Shown here in pieces: positions 1-10,559 of a stretch of DNA of 64,000 nucleotides. A program made the translations under genes and the position numbers. This stretch comes from Monodelphis domestica. Lineage: Eukaryota > Chordata > Mammalia > Didelphimorphia > Didelphidae. The DNA lies in the NCBI RefSeq assembly GCF_027887165.1, contig NC_077227.1:355746850-355810849 (forward strand), written 5' to 3'. The notes beneath the pieces were generated by a model, which made no database searches, was not told the origin of the DNA, and saw only the letters and a program-made list of their open reading frames with translations. Numbering within the stretch: position 1 is the first letter of the stretch; every line of letters starts with the position of its first letter.

Positions 1-660
1 TTGATCAGCCTCTCATAATCTGACTTCTCTTAACCACTTTACTGAAACTGGTAGCAACCACTTACCTCTTAGTTATTAAATCTAGTGATTCTTTTTCAAT
101 CCTGTGGGGGGGGGGAATCTATATTTTTAGTTTTAGCCAAAATCTTTCAGAGGCAGTTTTAAAATATGCAATCATTTCTGCATTGGAGAGAGAGAGAGGT
201 TAGATGGGGAGAATTTCTTTGCTAATCATACCCTGTCTTCAAGTAACTTCCAACTTACATATTGTACATGTTACATATTGTAATAGTTATGAAATGGAAG
301 ATGAAACTTTATAGCAAAGTAAAATACAGATACATAGTTTAAACCTAGGGGTTTTTAATTGAGCAAGTAGAACATAGTGGTATACCCTAGAAGGAAATCT
401 CTTCCTGAAACCAATTACTCCTCCTTCAACTATTCCTACTAAGGATTCTCCTTTTGTTTTGCTTAAAAGAGAACAAAGAGAGAGAACTCTTAGTTGGATT
501 AAGTGAAAAGACATGAAACAGTAGAATGAAATTTAGTTTGGTCACCATAAACAAGACACATTCTTCTAATGATTGTAGTTTCAGAGAATTAAGATCTTCT
601 CCAAAGCTGATTCAATGTTTTAGTCAAGTAACACCAAGGGACTTCAGACCAAGCCTGTCA

Positions 661-1765
661 TTATAGTCTTCCTTTTTTATTTTTATTTTTTGTTTCTGGG
701 AGATATATATTTCCATGTTCATTTTTGTAAGTGAATAAGCATATAAAACCAAAACCCAAATAAACAAGTGAAAAATCATATACTTTAATCTGCATTCTGA
801 CTCCAACAGTTCTTTCTCTGGATGTGGATAGTATTCTTTGTCGTAAGTCCCTCAGAATTGTCTTAGATTGTAGATCGTTAGATAGTAACAAAGTCTATCA
901 CATTGATCATTTCACAGTATTGTTTTTACTATGTACAGTGCTCCTGGTTCTGCTTATTTCACTCTGCATCAGTCCATGAAGGTCTTTCCAGTTCTTATAG
1001 AAATCAAGCAGTTCATCATTTCCTATCTCACAATAGTATTCCATCCCCATCATATACCATAATTTGTTCAGCCGTTCTCCAATTGATGGACATCCCTTCA
1101 ATTTCCAGTTCTTTGCCACCACAAAAAAGTGAAAGTATAAATATTTTTGTACTGTTAAGATTAAAAATTAGTTTCTAGTAATAAAAGTATTATATTTTTA
1201 GAGATTTATTAAAGATTAAGAAATAAAGAAAATACAAAATAAGAAAGTACATGTCTAGGCCTAGAGAGCCCATTCACAACCACTCACTCTACATCTTGCC
1301 TGCCTGGAAGAGAGCACCCTGTCCCTAGAAGTGGAAGCCGAGAGAGCAAGTGGAAGGCGGAGTCAGTTTAAATATCCCTCTCTGCTCGTCGCCCAGGTGA
1401 GGACCTCACCCGGGATTATGGGGAACTCTGGGAGGTACCAAGGACTCCTGGGAATTGAAGTCCAGGGTTCAAATCTCCATTTTTACAGTACAAGTAGGTC
1501 CTTGACCCTTTTTTGGGATTTCTTTGGAATATAGAACTAATAATGGTATTACTGGATCAAAGGGTATACGTTGTTTTATTGTTCTTTGGGCATAATTCCA
1601 AGTTGCTCTCCAGAATGTTTGATCAGTTCACAACTCCACCAGAAGTGCATTAGAGTCCCAATTTTGCCACATCCCTGCTAACATTTATCACTTTCTGTTA
1701 CTGTCATATTGGCCAATCTGAGAGGTGTTAAGCGGTACCTCAGAGTTGTTTTAATTTGCATTCTC
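661..1765 (-). mobile_element. L1-type LINE 3' portion, interrupted by a solo LTR
   Basis: Two blocks, 661-1152 and 1488-1765, read through as one element once the LTR at 1153-1487 is removed. The T-rich end near 670-690 marks the 3' tail of a - strand element. Diagnostic stretches such as ttccatccccatcatatacc and tggacatcccttcaatttcc recur at 13395-13460 and 15990-16050 in the same orientation, and in reverse complement near 40680-40800. Confidence 0.75.
1153..1487 (-). mobile_element. Solo LTR with 4-bp target duplication (GTAC)
   Basis: Begins TGTTAAG and ends TTTTTACA, flanked by gtac at 1149-1152 and 1488-1491, and cleanly inserted in the L1 fragment. - strand polarity is inferred from the TTAATAAA-type poly(A) motif near the left end. 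Similar in its left half to the LTRs of the neighbouring 1787-5407 provirus, so the same or a sister family. Internal CG-containing core at about 1330-1430. Confidence 0.8.
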
Positions 1766-1786
1766 AATTTTTTTAAACCCTTATTG

Positions 1787-4700
1787 TGTAAAAGTTAAAA
1801 TTAAATCTCAATAATATATTTTAAGAGATTTATTAATGATCATTAGAAATCAAGGAATAAAGAAGATACAAAATAAAGACCATGTGCCCATGACTGGTTA
1901 GCCATTTTTTTAGACAACCCCACTCACCACCATCAATGCTGATTCTACATCAGAGAGAGGGAGCATCCAAAGTCCACACCTTTTATCGTATCTACAGGAA
2001 GTACATAATGACAGGAAGTCAGTGGGCTCTTGGGATATATAGTTCTTTTTTAGGGTAACAGATTTTTGATCATATAACCCCCCTCAAAACCCGCGGAAGA
2101 CTAGTCTCTCCAGTGGGTCTTATACCAACTTTGAAATTGCAATAATTTGAGGATAAGAGGAAAATAGAACAAAACCAATAATTGTTAGGCACATTGACAA
2201 AAAGCCAGTTGGGGGCAGTCCCCTTTTGGCATAAGAGTATACATTCAAATTAAATGTTCAATTAACGTTAAGTTCAGTCAACTGCACCCAAATTTCATTC
2301 TGGACCTACTTGATGTAGCTTGTGGTCTGTGAAAGCATCTTCATGGTGCCTTCTAAGAAGAGTTCATTTTCTGGATTTGGAGAGGTAGCATGTTTCTTAA
2401 CCTAAAATTACTCTCAAAAGAATTTAAAATTTGCAATTTAAAATAATAATAATAATACATTCCCTCCTGAAGAGGGTGTTGAAAAACACAGGGATCACTT
2501 AGGGATGCATGACTGAGTTATGAGGTATATGAATCAATTGGCAAGAGAAATAAAAAATATAAAAAAAACAAATAAAAAAATAAGTTCTGGATGAAATATA
2601 GACTATCCAAGTCTTATGTGTAAAAATAAATCCATAACAGGTCCTTGAATCAGGGCCTAATTAAAATGATTTAAGCAATTAAGCATTTACCCAATCAGTA
2701 GCCAGGACTACAGAAAGTTGCCACATTGTGAAAGGCAGAATAGGGACTAGATTTTTAGGAACCAGGTAGGAGCCAAATTTGAGATACTTGGTAGAATGTG
2801 GGACAAGGAAGACCTGCCTTTAACACATGTTAAACAGCTACAACCTCAAACCCCAAACAAGTTCAAGTCCTCTTGTCTTGGCTCAAAATTTTCATGAATC
2901 CCATTGGGATTGATTGGTCTCTTTGACCTTGTGCTTGATAGGCACTATGCAATTTAGCTTTGTGTTTCTTTGGCACTGTGCAATGGCTCTTTTTGTATTC
3001 TCTTATCTTGGAATCAGAATCATTAAGCAAAGTCCCATAATTCATTTTTTTTTTAAAACCCTTACCTTCCGTCTTGGAGTCAATACTGTGTATTGGCTCC
3101 AAGGCAGAAGAGTGGTAAGGGCTAGGCAATGGGGGTCAAGTGACTTGCCCAGGGTCACACAGCTAGGAAGTGGCTGAGGCCAGATTTGAACCTAGGACCT
3201 CCCGTCTCTAGGACTGGCTCTTAATCCACTGAGCTACCCAGCTGCCCCCCCATAATTCATTTTTAAACAATCAGTGGCATCATTTTTATAGTCTCAAGCT
3301 TTTGGGCATGCATTGACATTGTAGCAAATATATTTTAAACTTGTATTACTGCAAAATCAAAAAAGCTAAAGGAAATCTTCTCAATGCTGTTGACTTCAAT
3401 TTGAATGTGTTTCAAATACTAACCAGAGAGAAAAAGTAAAACTGAAATAGTATATTGCACATGCAAGCAAAAACAATAATAAAAGATTTTTAAAAACTAA
3501 AAATATATAGCTTACAATCATTGACATTCTGTCAGCTAGGGAAATGTGGAATACAAAGGTTGCTCACCAAAAATGAGATCCATTTCCTCTTCAAACCTGA
3601 CCATAATCCACTGTGAGTACAAGCAAATGATTTTCACAAAGTAACAGTTTTTTATAAAGAATAATAGTTCAAAATGTAATGCACATTCAAAAAGTATCGA
3701 AATCCCTAAAATAGCCTATTTAATGACAATAGCAAACAAACCCACTATCATATTTCATATAAGTTGCTGTATGACCAAAAAAAAAACCCCAAACCCTATT
3801 AACTGTTGGATATTTGTCACAATTTTTACAGACATAGCAAATCTTTCAACCGTGGCAAGTATATTTTTAAACAAAGTTATTTGGGTCTAGAACATCACCA
3901 AGAAATCTAGATTGTTCTGGTGGAAGTAAATTAAACTGAAGAATTTTGCAGGAGCTCTTTTTGGCTTCCTGCTTCATAGAAATACCTTGGTAGGAACATT
4001 TCTTTGTTTCTCTACCTTTAATACAACATTCTTTAAAATATAAATATAATAAAAACCTCATCCATTCCGAAACCTGTAGTTAATTAAAATTATTTCTGAA
4101 GACCCCTTAACATTACAATTAAATTCTTGTCTTATTAAATTCTTTAAAGGTTGTTAGCTAGGTTGAGTCCATTCGTCATCCATGTGACAATTAACAAATG
4201 CAAAATCGAAAAAAAAGGCTGTTTATGGGCTTTTACAATATTTTACAATATTTTGTTCAGTAGTCATAAGGGAAAGGTAACAGAATATATCGAATAGTTA
4301 AAAACACAGTAGATTAAAATGATTCAGTGTAACAACAGTATCGAATACATTTAATATATGAACTTAAAAACAACAAAATTAAGTCTTAAAACAATTAGCA
4401 GAATACAATAAGATATAGAGACTTTCATTTAAAAAAAAATGGAGTCTGAAAAGGCTTAAAATTTCACCTCCAGACCTGTTAAAGTTCCTTTTTCTAAAAT
4501 TCAGATCCCTATTGTCAGCACTGTGGGATATCCAAGCGTGAGGAAGAACATGGGTGTGAGGAATCTCAAACTGGATGAATCTTAGAGACTGGGCAGGTGC
4601 AAATGGCAAAGAGTTGTAGGGGGATGAATTTTTCCCCTGAATCTCAGGCAAGATATTTGAAAGGATCAGTGATAGAAAAAAAAATCATAAAGCTGGAAGC

Positions 4701-5407
4701 TGTTTGAAATAGGAATGAAAACTCTTTCATAGAATACACCATGATTGTAGTCAACTTCCTGTTTGGAAGAGTCTCTTCCTTCTCTCCATCCACCCTGAGG
4801 TAAAATGCTAGTTTCTCCAGAGGGAGTTAGGAGGCTAATCATTGCCTAAGGAAAAAGACACCCTGGGTTTTTTTTTACCATCTGCCCTGAGGAGTGACTC
4901 CAAGGACTCCTAGCTTCTCTGTGGCAGCAATCAGCCCAGCAAGGGCAGCAACATCAATCAGGGTCTGGGCGGAGGCCAATTTAGGATGGGAGCTGGAGAT
5001 CAGGAGGAGGATTTCTGGAGGCTGGGGGGTCTAGAAGATCAGGAGGAAGCAGTGTCAGCAATGAAAGAGCCAGCATAGAAGAGGAATGAACGAGGAAATA
5101 AGGACTCAAGCAGTTGGACAAGAGAAGTGAAATCTCAATAATTTAATATTTTCAGAGATTTATTAATGAACATTAGAAATAAAGGAATAAAGAAGATACA
5201 CAATAAAGACCATGTGCCCATGGATGGTTAGCCATTTTTTTAGTCAACCCCACTCACTGCCATCAATGCTGATTCTACATCAAAGAAAGGGAGCCTCTAA
5301 AGTCCACGCCTTTTAGCCTCTGTCTAGAGGAAGTAAATAATGACAGGAAGTCAGTGGCTCTTGGGATATGTAGTTCTTTTTTAGGGTAACAGACTTTCAA
5401 TCATACA
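1787..5407 (-). mobile_element. Decayed or non-autonomous LTR provirus with two LTRs
   Basis: Ends TGTAAAAG and CATACA, with attg duplicated at 1783-1786 and 5408-5411. Left LTR about 1787-2076, right LTR about 5128-5407, similar over about 280 bases in direct orientation. A purine tract on the - strand (GGGTTTTGAGGGGGGT, complement of 2077-2094) abuts the left LTR, as a polypurine tract should. The 5' LTR is therefore the right-hand one. The roughly 3-kb interior has no open frame longer than about 90 codons and no recognisable gag, pol or env. It also carries a later SINE at 3049-3250. No primer-binding site was identified. Confidence 0.75.
3049..3250 (-). repeat. tRNA-derived SINE inside the provirus
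   Basis: Full-length copy with T-rich tail at left and head at right. Flanked by cataattcattttt at about 3035-3048 and 3251-3264, a target-site duplication. It contains tgacttgcccagggtcacac and the box-B complement ccagatttgaacc. Confidence 0.85.
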
Positions 5408-5526
5408 ATTGTCTATCTTAGAGTTGGTACTAAGTATTTGTTCAAAGGAAGAAGAGTGGTAAAGGTGTTAAGTGACTTGCCCAGGTTCATACAGCTGGAA
5501 GTGTCTGAGGCATCTCTAGGCCTGGC

Positions 5527-6712
5527 TGTAAATCTTGAAATTTCTCAGACTTGTGAATGTTAAAAATTTCCCCATCGGGGAATTCTCAATTGAAACAATT
5601 CCCTACTGGGAACATTCCCCATTATGACTGTGAGAACTCGCCAGGATCAGAAATGGGAGGACCTCTACTCCACCTGTACTTAAGACTGCTTATGGGAGAA
5701 AACTCCTTGCTAAACAATGAAAGTACTTGGACCCATGCTTATGATGAGGCAGGGAGTTCTTTGAGCCATGCCTGTTTTTAGATTTGATACAATGGGATGT
5801 TAGGTACCTATAAAGGTCAGGCAACTTGTAAACTTGCCAGGAGCAAAGAGGTGAAAACTTATTCAGAGGTTTTCTCTTGAGGGGATTAGTCGACTCAGCT
5901 GTGTTTTCTCTGGTTCAGACTTGCTGAGGGGATTAGTCAACCCAGCAGTGTTTTTTCTGATTCAAACTTACTAAAGGGATTAAGTCGACCCAGCAGTGTT
6001 TTTAGAATGGGTTGTCCTTTGGAAAACATCTACAGTGATTGGTAGATGTAAGGACTTAGGGGAGGTGACATAGGAGAAAAACCCCTATATAAGAAAAAGC
6101 AGAATCTCTTGAAAAAGATAATCCTTTTGGAGGATCTCTTATGAGGATCGCTTGGGAAGAATCTCTTGAGAGAGGCTCTGGAGAAGGGAAGCTCTTGGAG
6201 GACAATCTCTAAGGAGGTCTCCCTGGAGCTCTCTCTGGTGAAGTCAGCTGAGATGGAGCTGGCCTGGTGTCACTAGAATCCTTGATTAGACAGACCTTGT
6301 GGTGAGTGATAAAAGACTGACTGACTGATCTCTCTCTCTTAAGACTCAGGTCTAGGCCATGTTGGCTTAAGACCCTTCATACTTATACTTTTTTTTCTCT
6401 CTCTCTCTCTTTTTGATTACTCATTGTATTATTAATTAAATTCTCTATAAAACCCAGTTGACTTGGGCATATTCATGATTGGGAATATATTCCCTGGTGA
6501 CTACCTTATATTTGATAAAAAACCAAGACACTGTAGTGAAACATATTTTCTGCGGTCAAATTTACTCACCCACTCATATCTACCACAATTTATATCTTCC
6601 ACTATTTTACTCACTACAGTTTAGTGTAACAACCATTTTAACTGCTTACAGTTTAAGGCATTAACTCTTTTAACAGCCACAATTTATGCCATACACTATT
6701 TTAATTACAACA
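5527..6712 (+). mobile_element. Solo LTR, about 1.19 kb, with 4-bp duplication (TGGC)
   Basis: Begins TGTAAATC and ends TTACAACA, flanked by tggc at 5523-5526 and 6713-6716 inside a SINE. It has a TATA-like ctatataag at 6085-6093 and three diverged about 50-bp repeats with aggggattagtcgac-type cores between 5878 and 6000. A splice-donor-like ggtgagt lies at 6301-6307, and an attaaattctctataaaa stretch near 6435. A related LTR in reverse orientation lies near 56.3-57.2 kb. Confidence 0.7.
6085..6093 (+). promoter_or_regulatory. TATA-like box in the 5527-6712 LTR
   Basis: ctatataag, preceded by a GC-richer stretch and followed about 215 bases on by a consensus donor. Oriented with CNOT8 transcription. 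Activity unknown. Confidence 0.4.
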
Positions 6713-7892
6713 TGGCTCTATTCACTTAGCCATCTAACTACCCATAGTACATTATTAATATTTTTCTTTGATTTTTGAAATTTTGAATTTAAACACACAT
6801 AAAAGATCATTTCTATACATCTGACAGTACACAAAGAACCTATGTGGAACAGAATTTTTAATTCACATCACTTTTTGGGAAAAGGTATATCAATCACATT
6901 ACTTCATAAACTGTTCTACTTGTATGTGTTCCCTTCTTAACTTTCTTCTGGTTATTTTTTATATGTGTGTGTGTGCGTGCGTGCATTAAAAACAAAGTTA
7001 ATAAATATCCTTGAATCCATATAGTGACTGTGGCCAAAAAAAATGTATCGTTGCACTTTGTGTTTATCGCTTCTTAGTTTGAAGGTGTATAACATGATTC
7101 ACTATAGGTTCTTTGTAAACATGGTTGTAAACATGAACACATGGGAAATTTTCAGATTATTTTTCTTTATAGTGTTTTTTGAATACACTGTTCTCCTTTT
7201 GCTCACTGCCCTGTCAGTTCCTTACCTAACCAGTGTTTTTTGAAATAATTTCTTGTTAGCACAATAATTTTGTTATGTTTATGTACTTTGGGGATCAGAA
7301 AGTCTGTTTTGCATACTTTTCTTCCAGGTATTATCCTTCCCTGTAACACTCTTTCTTCCTCCTCCTTCCCTATCCTGTTCTACCTATTGAGTTTGAAGTA
7401 TTTCTACCCCAAACTAATTGTGTGTTCAATCCTCCTTTGTCCAGTTTAGATATGAGATTCATTTGATGTTAGCTTCTCATCTATTTCAAATTTGTATACT
7501 CTTAATCCTATATAAGCAGTTTTACTCTCTTCTTTCTGTCTATACTAATATATTCCTTTTATGTTTCATTCTCTTTTCCTTTATTAAAACTCTCACTACA
7601 GAACTGTTCTATCCCCAATAACTCTTTTCTTACTCAGCTCAGTATCCTTTGAAGATAATTAAGTTTCTAAAGGATGCTTGTTTCTTCTCTTCTGTTAGAA
7701 CAATAGCATTTAATTATTTACAACCCATTCCAGTTGCTCAAATAAATTTACCTTACTAGTTAAATGCCTCTTATGTTTGTTCTGTTTGTATTTCAGGATG
7801 TCTACTCTATTGTGTTTTCTTTTCATCAGACATGTTTGGAAGTCCCCTGTTTGCTAAAATCCCATATCCATTTATTTCTCTGTAGGATTAGA

Positions 7893-8145
7893 CCTAGGAG
7901 CAGCTAGGAGGAAAAGGGGATAGAGTGCCTGGGCCTAGAGTCCAGAAGATTCATCTTTGTGAGTTCAAATCTGGCTTAGACATGTACTAGAACTGTGACT
8001 TTGGGTAAGTCACTTAACCATTTTTGGCCTCAATTTCTTCATTTTTAAAATGAGCTGGAGAAGGAAATGGCAAACCATTCTAGCATCTTTGCCAAGAAAA
8101 CCCCAAATGGAGTCAGGAGAGGTGGACACAACTAAAACAACAATA
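7893..8145 (+). repeat. SINE of the RTE-ended type
   Basis: Recognised by aaatgagctggagaaggaaatggcaaaccattc and the end ggacacaactaaaacaac, which mirror the - copies at 10043-10305 and 43785-44028. The tRNA-like head contains gagttcaaatctggc. Confidence 0.7.
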
Positions 8146-8566
8146 AAAAAAGAATTAGCTCCAGTTTTGTTGGATAATTTTTTTGTCACTTGCTATCTAC
8201 TTTTATTTTTTCATTTATAGTTATTTAAAAATTTTTTATTTATGCCTTTTTTCTTACATCAGAGGTGTATGACTTGAAGCCCCCAACCTAGAACTCCATA
8301 ATGTGCTCCACGCAGATGAAAAATTAGGAAATGTTTAACAAAATGTATAAAAATACAACGAAAATAGTGGGGGTTTTTTTGTGTGTAATTGTTCTTTCCA
8401 CTTACATTGTTGCATAGGGTACTTTTTTTCCTGGTTGTAAAACTCTTTTGCCTATAGTACTTCAGGGTCTTCTCTGATGTATAGTGGAAACTGTCAGATC
8501 CTCTGTTATCATTGCTGGTTCTTTGCTGCTTGATTTGTTTCTTTCTAGGTCCTTGTAGTATTTATC

Positions 8567-9477
8567 TTTTTTTTAAACCCTTACCTTCTGTCTTGGAACC
8601 AATACTGTGTAGAAGAAGAATGGTAAGGGCTGTGAAGATTGGATTTAGCTATCTCTTGATTGTAACAATGAAGATACTTAGTCTAATAAAATCAGGAATG
8701 TCTTGTGAACTTTACATTACTCCACCCTACTTAGTCTAACAAAATCAGGAATGTCTACACCCATACTTAAGGATTAAGTATCTATGAGGATAACCTTTGA
8801 TAGACATGTGCAGAAACAGCTGACAGACCCCTGGGCGGTCCTAAGTCAAGCTTAAGCTACCATTGGTACAGATGGGACGCAGGAAAGTGATGTAAAACTG
8901 TCTATATATTTGGTGCCACTTCTCTTTGGCCTCTTTTCCTGGAGAGGTGGGTCTGGCTGGCAGTGTTCTAACCATTCCAGCATCTTGGCATGGCTGAAGC
9001 TATTGTCTGGTTTGGTGGTGAGTTTTCCCTTGATACTATACTGGGAGAAGCTGAGTAGATAGTTCAGGTTCAGGCATCTTAGCTGCGCCCTCTTGGAGTT
9101 TTAGGCTGATTCCTTTCTCCTTTACCTACCAACACTATCCTCTTAAAAGCCTCTAATCTTCCCCCTGGCACAGGACAGGCGGGAGAAATCCTACACCCTT
9201 TCCCTCTCCCTTCTCCTTAATTTCTTTCCTCTATATTAGTTAAAATCACCATAAATTTCCAGCTGACTTGGGTATTTTATTTGGGATATCCCCTGGTGAC
9301 CAATAAATAATTTAGATTTAGGTCACAACCCTAAAATTATCATTACAGGGCTAGGCAATGGGGGTTAAGTGACTTGCCCAGGATCACACAACTGGGAAGT
9401 GTCAGGCCAAATTTGAACCTAGGACCTCCCTTCTCTAGGCCTGACTCTAAATCCACTGAGCTACCCTGCTGCCCATC
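8567..9477 (-). repeat. tRNA-derived SINE split by a solo LTR
   Basis: Tail half 8567-8630 and head half 9348-9477. The 13-bp direct repeat tgtagtatttatc at 8554-8566 and 9478-9490 is its target-site duplication in L1 sequence, proving that both halves arrived as one insertion. Confidence 0.85.
8631..9347 (+). mobile_element. Solo LTR, 717 bp, with 4-bp duplication (GGGC)
   Basis: Begins TGTGAAGA and ends CATTACA, flanked by gggc at 8627-8630 and 9348-9351, inside the SINE. TATA-like tctatatatt at 8901-8910, donor-like ggtgagt at 9017-9023, poly(A)-like caataaataa at 9301. Its 3' end (ccagctgacttgggtatttt) resembles 6445-6470 and the reverse complement of 56440-56470, so these three LTRs belong to related families. 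Confidence 0.85.
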
Positions 9478-10042
9478 TGTAGTATTTATCCTTGATGAAA
9501 GAACTCTAGATTTTGTAATAGAATGTTCCTGGGATTTTTCCTTTTCCTTTTTTTTCTTCCTAGAAAGTCAGCAGCATATTCTTTAAATCTTTACTTTGCT
9601 CTCTGTTGCTAAATAGATATAGACACTCTTTATGATTTTTAAAAATATGATGTCCAGACCAAAAAAAAAATCATTGTTCTCAGTAATTTAAAATTGTGTT
9701 CAGTAATTTAAAATTATCTATCACCAAGGTTTTTTCCAGGTCACTTGTTTTTTATATAAAATATTTTGTTATTTTCTTCTTTCTTTTCAGTCTTTGATTT
9801 TGATTAATATTTTTGTCTCATGGTATCATGGATTTCTCTTAGGTTTTTTTGTTTTCAGGAAGTCTGTTACCTGGATTTTCACCACTTTCTCTTCTAAGTT
9901 CTTTATTTTTCTTCCAGCTTTTGTCCTGAGTCCTTAAAAAAATTTTGAGGTATTCATGTGGTCCTTGGGAAAATATATTATTTTCCTTTTGGTTTGTGCT
10001 TGCATTTGTTCAGAGTTGTTCTTTCACTCTTAAAGATCTTTT

Positions 10043-10305
10043 TTTTTGTTCATTGGTTTTAGTTGTGCCCAATTTTGTGACCCCATTGGGATTTTCTTGG
10101 CAAAGATAGTGGAGTGATTTGCCACTTCTTTCTCCACTTCATTTTACAGATGAGGAAACTGAGGCAAACATGTTAAGTAACTTGCCCACGGTCACTTAGC
10201 TAGTAAGTGTGTCTGAGGCCAGATTTGACCTCAGGGAGATGACTCTTCTTGATTGCAGATTTGGCACGCTTATCTAATGTATCATCACCTTGCTGCTCTT
10301 GGGGA
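10043..10305 (-). repeat. SINE of the RTE-ended type
   Basis: Starts near gttttagttgtgcccaattttgtgacccc and continues with ttacagatgaggaaactgaggc and a tRNA-like head. Antiparallel to the copy at 7893-8145. Confidence 0.75.
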
Positions 10306-10559
10306 TCTCTAGATCTATAATAATTTTTGATAGTGGCCTCTGTTTTCTTTGATTTACTTATCTCTAGCTTTAGTTTTTGAAATGGGATTTTAAGCCAGGT
10401 TTCATCCCTGCTGTTCTTTTGGATGACATGTTTTATCCCATTTATGGTTCTGTCCTGGGTCCCCTTGATTCTTTTGCTGGCCCTTACCTCCTGGCATTAG
10501 GTTCCTGTGTATCTTTGAGGTTCAGAGTATTGAACTTACAGGGCTCTCTGAGGCATCTC

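Larger units (their letters stand above)
1767..6745 (-). repeat. tRNA-derived SINE split into three pieces by two LTR elements
   Basis: Pieces at 1767-1786 (tail, tttttaaaccctta), 5408-5526 (middle, with gttaagtgacttgcccaggt) and 6713-6745 (head, cttagccatctaactaccc) join into one - strand SINE of the family seen intact at 3049-3250. The provirus 1787-5407 and the LTR 5527-6712 account exactly for the two gaps. Confidence 0.75.

Noticed and set aside
1787..6745. CRISPR-like or other array of repeats
   Set aside because: The repeated sequences are LTRs and a SINE with target duplications; spacing and composition are those of retroelements in a vertebrate genome.
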